Below are positions 28,470 to 36,956 of a DNA stretch of 64,000 nucleotides, piece by piece (the first letter of the stretch is position 1; every line of letters starts with the position of its first letter). Both the position numbers and the translations under genes were made by a program. The stretch covers positions 186,001 through 250,000 of the forward strand of contig NZ_CBYM010000001.1 in NCBI RefSeq assembly GCF_000577815.1. Direction: 5' to 3'. Below the pieces are notes generated by a model. It was not told where the DNA came from. It did not search any database and saw only the letters and a program-made list of their open reading frames with translations. This DNA comes from Clostridium saudiense. Lineage in GTDB: Bacteria; Bacillota; Clostridia; Clostridiales; Clostridiaceae.

Positions 28470-29093
28470 ATGAAGTTTGATGGAATAATATTTGATTTAG
28501 ACGGAACATTATGGGATTCAACTGCTGAAGTAGCAAAAACTTGGACAAGTGTAATTGCAAAATACAATTTAAATCGCAAAGAAGTAACTGTTGAAGATTT
28601 AAAACCATGTATGGGAAAATTATTAGATGAGATAGCAAGTATTTTATTACCAGAGTTAGATCCTAAAAAGCAAATGCAAGTAATAAAAGAATGTTGTGAA
28701 TATGAAAATGAATATTTAGGTGAATATGGTGCAACACTATATGATAAATTAGAAGATACATTAAAAGAATTATCAAAAAATCATAAATTATTTATAGTGA
28801 GTAATTGCCAAGATGGTTATATAGAATGTTTTTTTAAAGCACATAAATTAGACAAGTATTTTATTGATTATGAATGTCCAGGAAGAACTGGATTACCTAA
28901 AGGCGAAAATATTAAGTTAATAGTTGAAAGAAATAATTTAAAAAATCCTGTTTATGTAGGTGATACCCAAGGAGATGCAAATGCAGCTAAATTAGCAAAT
29001 GTTCCATTTATCTTTGCAAAGTATGGATTTGGAAACGTAGATGAATTTTTTAATTCAATAGAATCTTTTGATGAATTATTAGAAATAATATAA
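28470..29093 (+). CDS. HAD-superfamily phosphatase (subfamily IA)
   Basis: A 207-residue phosphatase of the Gph/YqaB type. Motif I FDLDGTLWDS gives the nucleophile and acid/base Asp residues. Motif II is IVSNCQDG, motif III the Lys in GLPKGEN, and motif IV VGDTQGDANAA. The helical cap lies between motifs I and II (about residues 20-90). Substrate unknown; phosphoglycolate-like or beta-phosphoglucomutase-like activities are possible. A small gene follows after 14 bases, so the two are probably one transcript. Confidence 0.92.
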   Translation: MKFDGIIFDLDGTLWDSTAEVAKTWTSVIAKYNLNRKEVTVEDLKPCMGKLLDEIASILLPELDPKKQMQVIKECCEYENEYLGEYGATLYDKLEDTLKELSKNHKLFIVSNCQDGYIECFFKAHKLDKYFIDYECPGRTGLPKGENIKLIVERNNLKNPVYVGDTQGDANAAKLANVPFIFAKYGFGNVDEFFNSIESFDELLEII

Positions 29094-29107
29094 GTAAGGA
29101 GAAGCAA

Positions 29108-29305
29108 ATGATAAGTAAAAAAAAGCTAAAAGAAGATATAATAACATATGACATAATTACTTATAAAGACGAAGATGGAAAAGATATTGAATATGTTGAA
29201 GTAACTTTAGTAGATAGAATTATTGATGTTTATATGGATACAAGAGAGGTAAATATAGGAATTTTGGCTAATAAAATAATTGAAGATAACTTATATGAGG
29301 AATAA
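29108..29305 (+). CDS. Small hypothetical protein following the HAD gene
   Basis: A 65-residue acidic protein (ITYKDEDGKDIEYVEVTLVDR in the middle) of unknown family, probably a small mixed alpha/beta fold. It has a good site (AAGGAG, 7 bases before the ATG) and lies 14 bases behind the HAD gene, with a strong terminator immediately after, which supports it as real. Confidence 0.7.
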   Translation: MISKKKLKEDIITYDIITYKDEDGKDIEYVEVTLVDRIIDVYMDTREVNIGILANKIIEDNLYEE

Positions 29306-29338
29306 ATAAAAGTCACCAAATTTGGTGACTTTTATTTA
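29304..29338 (+). terminator. Terminator after the HAD operon
   Basis: A perfectly symmetrical inverted repeat centred at 29320/29321 (AAAAGTCACCAAA with TTTGGTGACTTTT) followed by T-rich sequence. Overlaps the stop codon of the small gene. Confidence 0.85.
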
Positions 29339-29596
29339 TATTGAAATAATAATATTTATGTATTTAATTTAATTATTGTTGGATTTAATATGACTTCTAA
29401 ATATTTTATTCATGAATAATGTATTTTAAATAAAAATAAATATTCGTAAATTGACAAATTAAAATAAAGATAAAATTGTTATTAAGTGTTTATAAAACAA
29501 ATAAAACTTTGTATAATAAATATGAAAATATAATATTACGAATAATTAAAAATATTACAATAAATTATGATGTAAATTAAAATGTAAGGAATTAAT

Positions 29597-30355
29597 ATGA
29601 AAATTTATGGTTATGAAAATAGTTCAATAAGTGAAGAAAAATATTTATATAAAGCTTTAGGGATAGATTTAAAAGAAAAAAATATTATATCTTTTGTTGG
29701 AGGTGGTGGAAAAACAACCTCTGTTTATACATTGGCAAGAGAGTTAAGTAATTTAGGTAAAAAGGTTTTAGTTACAACTACGACACATATGCATATGCCG
29801 AATGATTGTATAGATTTTAAAGGTGATGTTAAAGAAATAACTGAAAGACTAAAAATACATAATTTAGTAACAGTAGGAATTAAAGAAAAGAATGATAAAA
29901 TTTCAAGTGTTGGTGAAGATATAGCTGAAGCACTAATAAACTTATGTGATTTTTTAATAATTGAAGCTGATGGTGCAAAAATGCTACCGCTTAAAGCTCC
30001 AGCAAGTCATGAACCTGTTATTTTGAAAAATACTACAATGGTTGTTGGTGTTGCAGGAATAGATTCGTTAAATAAAAGTATAAAAGAAACATGTCATAGA
30101 CCACAGCAGGTTTGTAATATATTAAAGCAAAATGATAATTATGTTATTAAACCTAAAGATATAGCTATTTTATTAAGTAGTGAAAAGGGACAAAAAAAAG
30201 GCGTTCATGAATGCAAAAATGCTATTTATAGAGCATTAATTAATAAGGTAGATAACAAGGAATTATTAGATTTAGCAGAAGAGATATGTGAATATTTGCA
30301 GCAGAATAATATAAAAAGTATAATTACAAGTTATAAAGAATTTAATGAGGTGTAG
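29597..30355 (+). CDS. yqeC: Selenium-dependent hydroxylase accessory protein YqeC
   Basis: A 252-residue P-loop NTPase with FVGGGGKTTSVYTLA near residue 33 and TTTTHMHMP near 60; EADGAKMLPLKAP near 120 is a family mark. YqeC is known only from genomic association with selenium-dependent molybdenum hydroxylases; its reaction is not established. It begins a three-gene run (yqeC-yqeB-yedF) with short spacings. The start is preceded by AAGGAA. The family is the part most specific to the labile-selenium cofactor trait. Confidence 0.9.
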   Translation: MKIYGYENSSISEEKYLYKALGIDLKEKNIISFVGGGGKTTSVYTLARELSNLGKKVLVTTTTHMHMPNDCIDFKGDVKEITERLKIHNLVTVGIKEKNDKISSVGEDIAEALINLCDFLIIEADGAKMLPLKAPASHEPVILKNTTMVVGVAGIDSLNKSIKETCHRPQQVCNILKQNDNYVIKPKDIAILLSSEKGQKKGVHECKNAIYRALINKVDNKELLDLAEEICEYLQQNNIKSIITSYKEFNEV

Positions 30356-30357
30356 AA

Positions 30358-31149
30358 ATGCTAATAGTTATTAAAGGTGCAGGAGATTTAGCAAGCGGAA
30401 TAGCATATAGATTAAAAAAAAGTGGTTTTGATGTTGTAATGACAGAAATAGAAAATCCTACAACAGTAAGAAGAACAGTAGCTTTTTCTCAAGCTATATT
30501 TGATAATGAAACAATTATTGAAGGAATTAAAGGAATTAAAGTTAATAGCATAGATGAGATAAATGAAGTAATAAGTCAAGGTAATATACCTGTTATGATT
30601 GATGAAAAAGCAGAAATTGTATCAAAGTTAAAACCAAATGTAGTTGTAGATTCTATAATTGCAAAGAAAAATTTAGGGACAAGTATAGATGATGCACCAA
30701 TTGTTATTGGTGTAGGGCCAGGATTTGAAGCAAAGATTGATTGTGATTTAGTAATTGAAACTAAAAGAGGTCATTATTTAGGAAAGGTGATAGAAAAGGG
30801 GAGTGCAATACCTAATACCGGAATTCCAGGGAATATTGGTGGATATACTAAAGAAAGAATTATAAGAGCTTCGGCAAATGGTAAAATAAAGCCAGTTGTT
30901 AAAATTGGAGATTTTGTTAAAAGAGGTCAAGTAGTGGCTTATGTAGATAAAGAAGAAGTTTTAGCACAAATTGATGGAATAGTTAGAGGAATGTTACAAG
31001 AAAATATAGAAGTATTTAAGGGTATGAAGGCTGGAGATATTGATCCACGATGTGAAAAAGATCATTGTTTTACAATTTCTGATAAAGCAAGATCTATAGG
31101 TGGAGGAGTATTAGAAGCAATAATGTATATGAGTAATAAGAATAAATAA
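30358..31149 (+). CDS. yqeB: Selenium-dependent molybdenum cofactor protein YqeB
   Basis: A 263-residue protein of the EF2563/YqeB family. An N-terminal nucleotide-binding motif (VIKGAGDLASGIAYRL) is followed by a domain with KRGHYLGKVIEKGSAIPNTG and a C-terminal biotinyl-like fold (GKIKPVVKIGDFVKRGQVVAYV). The family co-occurs with selenium-dependent molybdenum hydroxylases (xanthine dehydrogenase and purine hydroxylase types) and is thought to help mature their cofactor. It starts 2 bases after yqeC with its GAGGTG site inside the yqeC end, so translation is coupled. Confidence 0.93.
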   Translation: MLIVIKGAGDLASGIAYRLKKSGFDVVMTEIENPTTVRRTVAFSQAIFDNETIIEGIKGIKVNSIDEINEVISQGNIPVMIDEKAEIVSKLKPNVVVDSIIAKKNLGTSIDDAPIVIGVGPGFEAKIDCDLVIETKRGHYLGKVIEKGSAIPNTGIPGNIGGYTKERIIRASANGKIKPVVKIGDFVKRGQVVAYVDKEEVLAQIDGIVRGMLQENIEVFKGMKAGDIDPRCEKDHCFTISDKARSIGGGVLEAIMYMSNKNK

Positions 31150-31171
31150 ATGAAAGAGTGGGGAGAAAGTT

Positions 31172-31768
31172 ATGAAAAAATTTATAGATGCTAAAGGAAA
31201 GAATTGTCCAATACCAGTGATAATGGCTAAAAAGGAAATAGAGTCTGGAGTTAATTTTTTTGAAATTGAAGTAGATAATAAAATTGCAGTTGAAAACTTA
31301 AAAAAACTTGCAAAAAATCAAGGATTTGAAATAAAAATTACACAAGATAAAGATAATTTTAAAGTTGACTTTTCTAATGGATGTGAAGAATGTGAGGATA
31401 TTTTGAATAAATTAGAAGGGAAAAAAGAATTAGGAAATTGGGCTGTATTTGTTAACAAAGAAACTATTGGTAGTGGTGATGATGAGTTAGGTAAATCATT
31501 AATGAAGATGTTCTTGTATACTATTTCTGAAGGTGAAGATTTACCAAGTTCAATTTTATTTATGAATGGAGGAGTAAAAGTTCCAACCCTAAATGAACAA
31601 GCAATCGAACACTTGAAAGTTTTGGAATCTAAGGGGGTAGAACTGTTAGTTTGCGGTGCTTGCCTTAATTTCTATGGTTTAGAAGAACAATTGAGTGTAG
31701 GAAAAGTTAGCAACATGTATGATATAACAAATGTTATGAAAGAGGTATCAAAAGTAATAACTATATAA
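31172..31768 (+). CDS. yedF: Selenium metabolism protein YedF (TusA-DsrE fusion)
   Basis: A 198-residue protein. The TusA-like domain (residues 1-70) has the CPIP motif at residues 10-13, the cysteine that carries sulfur or selenium in this family. A DsrE/DsrF-like domain (about residues 85-195) has CGACLNFYGL. It is likely a persulfide/perselenide carrier that supplies selenium. It lies 22 bases after yqeB in the same direction and is convergent with selD. The UGA codon for selenocysteine is not used here. Confidence 0.92.
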   Translation: MKKFIDAKGKNCPIPVIMAKKEIESGVNFFEIEVDNKIAVENLKKLAKNQGFEIKITQDKDNFKVDFSNGCEECEDILNKLEGKKELGNWAVFVNKETIGSGDDELGKSLMKMFLYTISEGEDLPSSILFMNGGVKVPTLNEQAIEHLKVLESKGVELLVCGACLNFYGLEEQLSVGKVSNMYDITNVMKEVSKVITI

Positions 31769-31828
31769 TTATAAAAGATTAGTGAAATTTATTAAATTAT
31801 ATTATGTAGCGTATAATATTAAATAATG

Positions 31829-31882
31829 AGTCAGCATAATTAGTACAGTTTATCTAAAATAAACAGTAGGTTATGCTGACTT
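31829..31882. terminator. Bidirectional terminator between yedF and selD
   Basis: AGTCAGCATAA (31829-31839) pairs with TTATGCTGACT (31871-31881). The long loop has its own imperfect stem, and T/A runs lie on both sides. Confidence 0.75.
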
Positions 31883-31894
31883 TTTAATTGTATA

Positions 31895-32932
31895 TTATTT
31901 TATTATTATTGAATGGGATTGTTTATCAGTAACAGTACCAATAATTCTTGTCCAAGGATTATTAAGTTCCATTCTTGATATAAACTCTAAAGCATCTTTT
32001 TCTGGCATTGATAAAAGAAGACCACCAGAAGTTTGAGGATCTAAAAGTACATCTTGCATTTCTTGAGTAACAGAAGAATCACATCTAAAAATATCTTTTA
32101 AATATTCTAAATTATTGTACATACCTTCAGGAATAATTCCCATACTAGCATACTCTAAAGAATCATTAAGAAGAGGAATTGAATTAGAATAGAACTCAAT
32201 AGTTTTATTACTTCCACTTGCCATTTCATACCCATGACCTATTAGGCTAAATCCAGTTATATCTGTACAAGAATTAACACTTAAGTTTTTTAAAGAATCC
32301 TTAGCATATTTATTTAAAGTTGTCATTACATTAGTTACTTCTTTAATTTTTTCAGCAGATAGTAATTCAGCTTTAGTTGCTGTATTTAAGATACCTATGC
32401 CTAAAGGTTTAGTAAGAACAAGGACATCGCCAGTTTTAGCATTGCTGTTAGTAAGTATTTCGTTAGGATGAGCAAAGCCAGTTACACAAAGTCCATATTT
32501 AGGAGTAGGGTCTGCAATAGTATGACCACCACTAACAACTGCACCAGATTCAGATACCTTACTGTATCCACCAGCTAAAATATCATGCATTATTGATGTA
32601 TCTAAACAAGATGGAAAGCATAATAGATTCATTGCAATTGCAGGATCACCACCCATAGCATAAACATCACTTAATGCATTAGTAGCAGCAATTTGTCCAA
32701 ATATGTATGGGTCATCAACCATAGGAGGAAAAAAATCAACAGTTTGAATAAGAGCTTTGTCCTCACTTACTTTATATACACAAGCATCGTCTTTTTTATC
32801 AAAACCAACTATAAGATTTGAATCTTCAAATTTAGGTAGATTTTTTAATACTGAATCTAAAACTCCAGGACCTATTTTTGCAGCACACCCAGAAGTTTTA
32901 GTTAAGGTAGTTAATTTTATAGTATTCCCCAT
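31895..32932 (-). CDS. selD: Selenide, water dikinase
   Basis: Makes selenophosphate from selenide and ATP. The catalytic pair is C16 and K19 in SGCAAKIGPGVL; the Cys is not selenocysteine here. Also visible: the ATP/metal segment QTVDFFPPMVDDPY near residue 65, ATNALSDVYAMGG near 85, and a C-terminal DPQTSGGLL. Length 345 residues is normal. It converges on the yqeC-yqeB-yedF operon rather than joining it. No selA, selB or selC gene is in the window, so its selenophosphate may serve the cofactor pathway. The start follows a GGGAGAAAA site on the minus strand. Confidence 0.96.
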   Translation of the reverse strand: MGNTIKLTTLTKTSGCAAKIGPGVLDSVLKNLPKFEDSNLIVGFDKKDDACVYKVSEDKALIQTVDFFPPMVDDPYIFGQIAATNALSDVYAMGGDPAIAMNLLCFPSCLDTSIMHDILAGGYSKVSESGAVVSGGHTIADPTPKYGLCVTGFAHPNEILTNSNAKTGDVLVLTKPLGIGILNTATKAELLSAEKIKEVTNVMTTLNKYAKDSLKNLSVNSCTDITGFSLIGHGYEMASGSNKTIEFYSNSIPLLNDSLEYASMGIIPEGMYNNLEYLKDIFRCDSSVTQEMQDVLLDPQTSGGLLLSMPEKDALEFISRMELNNPWTRIIGTVTDKQSHSIIIK

Positions 32933-33151
32933 TTTTTCTCCCTTCGAATTAAGAAATAAATATTTTTTATATATGATTATTATAAATAAAAAATAAAAAA
33001 TTATAAATATATATGGAAGAATTTATTTAATTATGGTATAGGTATATAGGACTAAAAAAAAGATGGAAAATATAAACAACCATGTTCTATCATAAAGTAT
33101 TAAATATATAAACTTATAGCTTTTATATTAGAGAAAAGAGAGGATAAGATA

Positions 33152-34522
33152 ATGTTAATAAGCAAAGAAAAAAATTTTTATAAGCTAATTTTAAGTATTG
33201 CTTTACCAATTGCAATACAAAATTTAATTACGTTTGCAGTAAGTATGGTAGATACTATGATGCTAGGAGCATTAGGAGAAGTTCAATTATCAGCTGCATC
33301 AATTGGAAATAATTTATTCTTTATATTGACGATATTAATATTTGGACTAGCTGGGGGATCTAATATTTTGATATCACAATATTGGGGAAGAGGAGATGTA
33401 AAAACAATACATAAAATACTTTCAATAATGTATAGGGGTTGCTTAATAATTGCAGCTATATTTATTTTTATAGCAATAGTATTCCCGAGTCAGTTTATGA
33501 GAATATATACTACTGATACAAGGGTAATAGAGGAAGGAGTTTCATATTTAAGAATAGTTTCTGTTGGATATATATTTTATGCAATAACAAATTGTACAAT
33601 AATGATGCTTCGTTCAGTAAAAACAGTTAAAATTTCATTAGTTGTATATAGTTTATCATTAGTTGTTAATGCATTTTTTAATTATATATTAATTTTTGGT
33701 AATTTTGGTGCACCAGTATTAGGTGTTCAAGGAGCAGCAATAGCTACGGTTATAGCAAGAATAACTGAATTTAGTATAGTTTTAATTTTTATGATTAAAT
33801 TTGAAAATAAAATATTATTAAAGGCTTCACATTTATTAAAAGTAGATAAAATAATTTTTAAAGATTTTTTAACAAATTGTACACCAGTATTATTTAATGA
33901 ATTTTTATGGTCAACTGGGTCAACAATGATTTCTATTATACTTGGAAGGCTTGGAACTGAAACTGTAGCGGCTAATAGTATAAGTAATGTAGTATTTCAA
34001 TTTGTAACTGTATTTATATTTGGACTTTCAAATGCAACTGCGGTAATTATAGGTAATACTATAGGTGAAGGCAAGAATGAAAAAGCAAAAGAGTATTCAC
34101 GAACAGTTGGTGTACTTAGTATAATAATGGGGATTATGGCAGGGGGCGTAATTTTATTAATAAGGCCTATTGTAGTTGATTTTTATAATGTATCTCAAGT
34201 AACTAAAAATATAGCAGTTGAAATTATGGGATCTATGTCAGTTATAGTTATATTTCAAAGTTTTGGAGTTACATTAATGATGGGAGTTCTACGAGGTGGA
34301 GGAGATGCAAAGTTCGTCTTAATAAATGATATTATTTTCTTATGGCTTGTAGCTATACCTTGCGGATTTATTGTAGCATTTATATTAAAATGGCCAATTG
34401 AAGCAGTATTTTTTATTGTGAAAAGTGATGAGGTAATAAAATCAATTATTGCAGCTGTAAGAGTATTAGGAGGTAAATGGGTAAGAAACGTAACAAGAGA
34501 ATTTGAACTTGAAGGAGCTTAA
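33152..34522 (+). CDS. MATE-family efflux transporter
   Basis: A 456-residue membrane protein with about 12 helices in two MatE halves. The first half opens at ILSIALPIAIQNLITFAVSMVDTMMLG, the second near TNCTPVLFNEFLWSTGSTMISI. Na+ or H+ driven export of drugs or metabolites is the family role; the substrate is unknown. It lies between selD (divergent) and the small basic gene, with no linked regulator. Its C-terminal stretch (VRVLGGKWVRNVT) is typical of clostridial relatives. AGAGG upstream fixes the start. Confidence 0.93.
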   Translation: MLISKEKNFYKLILSIALPIAIQNLITFAVSMVDTMMLGALGEVQLSAASIGNNLFFILTILIFGLAGGSNILISQYWGRGDVKTIHKILSIMYRGCLIIAAIFIFIAIVFPSQFMRIYTTDTRVIEEGVSYLRIVSVGYIFYAITNCTIMMLRSVKTVKISLVVYSLSLVVNAFFNYILIFGNFGAPVLGVQGAAIATVIARITEFSIVLIFMIKFENKILLKASHLLKVDKIIFKDFLTNCTPVLFNEFLWSTGSTMISIILGRLGTETVAANSISNVVFQFVTVFIFGLSNATAVIIGNTIGEGKNEKAKEYSRTVGVLSIIMGIMAGGVILLIRPIVVDFYNVSQVTKNIAVEIMGSMSVIVIFQSFGVTLMMGVLRGGGDAKFVLINDIIFLWLVAIPCGFIVAFILKWPIEAVFFIVKSDEVIKSIIAAVRVLGGKWVRNVTREFELEGA

Positions 34523-34631
34523 TTTTTGGCTTAGAATGATATTATTGCCAGTATTATTTTGCGTAAATAAGAGCACTCTAATTAATGTAATTATTTATTA
34601 CGTTAATTTATTTAAGTGAGGTGAAAATAGT

Positions 34632-34715
34632 TTGGCAAAGAATAGAAATGAAAAAAAGCCTAAGCAGAAGAAGAAGGCTAAGACAAAAATTGTTCAAAGT
34701 GATGAATTACAATAA
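34632..34715 (+). CDS. Small Lys-rich peptide gene (27 aa)
   Basis: A TTG start is preceded by GAGGTGA with 7 bases between. The product has 27 residues, starts MAKNRNEKKPKQKKKAKT and ends with IVQSDELQ: a highly basic first two-thirds and a short polar end. A long hairpin terminator follows within 20 bases, so gene, ribosome site and terminator agree. Basic tails of this kind can bind nucleic acid, but no function is known to me. Confidence 0.6.
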   Translation: MAKNRNEKKPKQKKKAKTKIVQSDELQ

Positions 34716-34730
34716 ATTATTATAAAAACA

Positions 34731-34780
34731 TGCATATGAAAAAGTGTAATAAAGCACTTTTATCATATGCATTATTTTTA
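34731..34780 (+). terminator. Terminator after the small Lys-rich gene
   Basis: TGCATATGA plus AAAAGTG pair with CACTTTT plus TCATATGCA with one extra A on the 3' side (34731-34746 with about 34755-34771), followed by a T-rich tail. Confidence 0.75.
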
Positions 34781-34925
34781 TTTCAATTATTGTTGTATTA
34801 ATTTGTTTAAAGCATAACTAAACACTTTAAGATATTTATTAATTCTACTATAAAGCATATGTATTATTGATAATAGAAATCAATTTATTTTTATAATTAA
34901 ACTATTTTAAAAAAATATTTTCTGG

Positions 34926-35053
34926 TATATAATGTAAATATATAAACCATGAAGGTTTAACTTAGTAAAGAATAAAGTTATACAATAGGGCCATGAAGGT
35001 GCTAAATATTAGAGCTTATCTATAAAAAATATTTTTATAAAGGAGTAGATATT
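34926..35053 (+). promoter_or_regulatory. Leader of the nickel transport operon with repeated element
   Basis: A -10-like TATAAT (34928-34933) suggests transcription begins near 34940. The leader then holds CCATGAAGGT twice (34947-34956 and 34991-35000, 44 bases apart). The first copy lies in a perfect hairpin, TAAACC and GGTTTA around ATGAA; the second sits beside a weaker foldback (GCTAA with TTAGAGC). An A/T palindrome (TATAAAAA with TTTTTATA, 35021-35039) abuts the AAGGAG site. I cannot match this to a cobalamin, NiCo or other riboswitch that I know. Confidence 0.4.
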
Positions 35054-36085
35054 ATGCACATGGGAGATGCCTTAGTTTCAGGGGCAGTAGGTGGAACTAT
35101 GTTGGTAGCAACAGCAGCTGTTGCTACATATAGTGTAAAAAAAATAAATAGTGATATGGATGAAAAAAAGATTCCATTAATGGGTGTAATGGGAGCTTTT
35201 GTTTTTGCGGCTCAAATGATTAATTTTACAATACCAGGCACAGGATCAAGCGGACATATTGGAGGCGGAATTTTACTTTCTATTTTATTAGGACCTTATG
35301 CTGGATTTTTAACAATGGCAGCTATACTGCTCATTCAGGCGCTTTTCTTTGCTGATGGTGGATTACTAGCTTATGGATGTAATGTCTTTAATATGGGATT
35401 TTATGCATGTTTTATTGCATATCCATTTATTTATAAGTTTATTAATAGAAAAGGAATAAGTACAAAAAGAATATTTGCTGGTTCGGTTCTAGCATCTATA
35501 ATAGGACTTCAGCTAGGGGCATTTAGTGTTGTTTTAGAAACATTGTTATCAGGAAAAACTGAATTGCCATTTACTACCTTTGTATTATTAATGCAACCAA
35601 TACATCTTGCAATTGGATTTATTGAGGGGCTTGTAACTGCAGCAGTAGTAACTTTTGTATGGAAAGCAAGACCAGAAATTTTAGAAAAATCTTCAGATGG
35701 AGAGGCTTATGGAAATATATCTATGAAAAGGGTATTAGGTGGATTAATAATTGCAGTATTAATTGTTGGAGGAATGTTATCTTGGTTTGCATCAGCTAAT
35801 CCAGATGGATTAGAGTGGTCTATGGAGAAAACCGCTGGAACTACAGAATTAGATTCGCCAGGAGGAGTACATGATACATTATCAAATATTCAAGAAAAGA
35901 CTGCATTTCTTCCAGATTATAGTTTTAAGTCACAAAGTGATAATGAAGAAGAATGGCCAGCAGTTAGTGTAGGGACAAGTATTTCGGGAATTATAGGTGG
36001 AGCATTAACATTAGGACTAGCTCTTTTAATAGGGTTTGGAGTTAAGTTTATAAAGGGAAAAAGAAAAAAAGTTAATGTTCATTAA
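35054..36085 (+). CDS. Nickel/cobalt ECF transporter substrate subunit, NikMN fusion
   Basis: A 343-residue membrane protein. The N-terminal NikM/CbiM domain has about 7 helices and begins MHMGDALVS. In this family the N-terminal amine and His2 chelate the metal, so the ATG at 35054 must be the start. The C-terminal part has a helix near residue 230-250 and the NikN mark PDGLEWSMEK near 257, then a last helix near 310-335. With cbiQ and cbiO products it forms the uptake complex. Nickel is favoured over cobalt because a CooT-type nickel protein is in the same run. Confidence 0.93.
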   Translation: MHMGDALVSGAVGGTMLVATAAVATYSVKKINSDMDEKKIPLMGVMGAFVFAAQMINFTIPGTGSSGHIGGGILLSILLGPYAGFLTMAAILLIQALFFADGGLLAYGCNVFNMGFYACFIAYPFIYKFINRKGISTKRIFAGSVLASIIGLQLGAFSVVLETLLSGKTELPFTTFVLLMQPIHLAIGFIEGLVTAAVVTFVWKARPEILEKSSDGEAYGNISMKRVLGGLIIAVLIVGGMLSWFASANPDGLEWSMEKTAGTTELDSPGGVHDTLSNIQEKTAFLPDYSFKSQSDNEEEWPAVSVGTSISGIIGGALTLGLALLIGFGVKFIKGKRKKVNVH

Positions 36086-36089
36086 GCTT

Positions 36090-36116
36090 TAGGCAAGGCA
36101 AATTCTTTGCCTTGCC
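36090..36116 (+). other. GC-richer hairpin between nikMN and cbiQ
   Basis: A perfect 12-bp stem (AGGCAAGGCAAA with TTTGCCTTGCCT) with a 3-base loop is followed by TTAAATTTT. It sits inside the operon, 31 bases before the cbiQ start, and could be a partial terminator or an mRNA-stabilising end. Confidence 0.7.
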
Positions 36117-36146
36117 TTTAAATTTTAAGTAAAGGTTTGATAATAA

Positions 36147-36956
36147 ATGGCTAATATAATGAACTCAATTTACGAAATTAATACCTTAGATGATTTAGCA
36201 AAGAAAGATACAATAATTCATTGTATTCATCCATTAGTAAAATTAATAACTACATTTTTGTATTTAATATGTGTAGTATCATTTAATAAATATGAAATTA
36301 GTGGATTAATACCTTTTGTATTTTATCCCATTCTTATTACTTCTTTAGGAGAAATACCATTAGCTCCAATATTAAAAAGAGTTTTAATAGCAGCACCATT
36401 TATACTAGGAGTAGGAGTTATAAATTTATTTTATGATAAAACTCCAATGAATGTAGCAGGAATAATAATTAATAGTGGATGGATAACTTTCTTATCTTTA
36501 TCTATAAAAATTTTGCTTACAGTTGTAGTAAGTATTTTACTTATAGCTACTACGGGAATGGAAAATTTAGCTTGTGCATTAAGAATGATAAAAGTACCAA
36601 AGATATTTGTAATGCAAATTTTATTAACATATAGATATATTTCAGTTTTAGTTGAAGAAGCATCAAGAATGATGAAAGCATACTATTTAAGAGCACCAGG
36701 CCAAAAAGGAGTTAAAATGAAAGATTTAGGCTCTTTTATAGGACAGATGCTTTTACGTACCTATGATAGAGCTCAAAGGGTATATGAAGCAATGAAGTTA
36801 AGAGGATTTAATGGAGAATATAATAGTACTGCTTCTTTAAAAATTAAATTATCAGATTATTTATATTTAACTATTTGGTGTTTATTTTTCATAGTAGCAA
36901 GAAATTTTAATATACCTATTTTAATAGGAAATTTATTTTCAGGAGTGATCGGATAA
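36147..36956 (+). CDS. cbiQ: ECF transporter transmembrane coupling protein CbiQ
   Basis: A 269-residue EcfT-type membrane protein with about 5-6 helices. Two conserved short coupling helices are visible: near residue 171-185 (SRMMKAYYLRAP) and near 207-222 (RVYEAMKLRGF), the Ala-Arg-type motifs that contact the ATPase. It connects the NikMN metal-binding subunit to CbiO. The stop codon directly abuts the cbiO start (0-base gap), so the two are coupled. The hairpin upstream may lower its level relative to nikMN. Confidence 0.93.
   Translation: MANIMNSIYEINTLDDLAKKDTIIHCIHPLVKLITTFLYLICVVSFNKYEISGLIPFVFYPILITSLGEIPLAPILKRVLIAAPFILGVGVINLFYDKTPMNVAGIIINSGWITFLSLSIKILLTVVVSILLIATTGMENLACALRMIKVPKIFVMQILLTYRYISVLVEEASRMMKAYYLRAPGQKGVKMKDLGSFIGQMLLRTYDRAQRVYEAMKLRGFNGEYNSTASLKIKLSDYLYLTIWCLFFIVARNFNIPILIGNLFSGVIG

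Noticed and set aside
31172..32932. Selenocysteine codons in yedF or selD
   Set aside because: Both frames are continuous without UGA; the SelD active site is Cys.
34780..35053. Cobalamin riboswitch before the nikMN gene
   Set aside because: No B12-box-like GC-rich motif is seen in this AT-rich leader, so I describe only the repeated element actually present.
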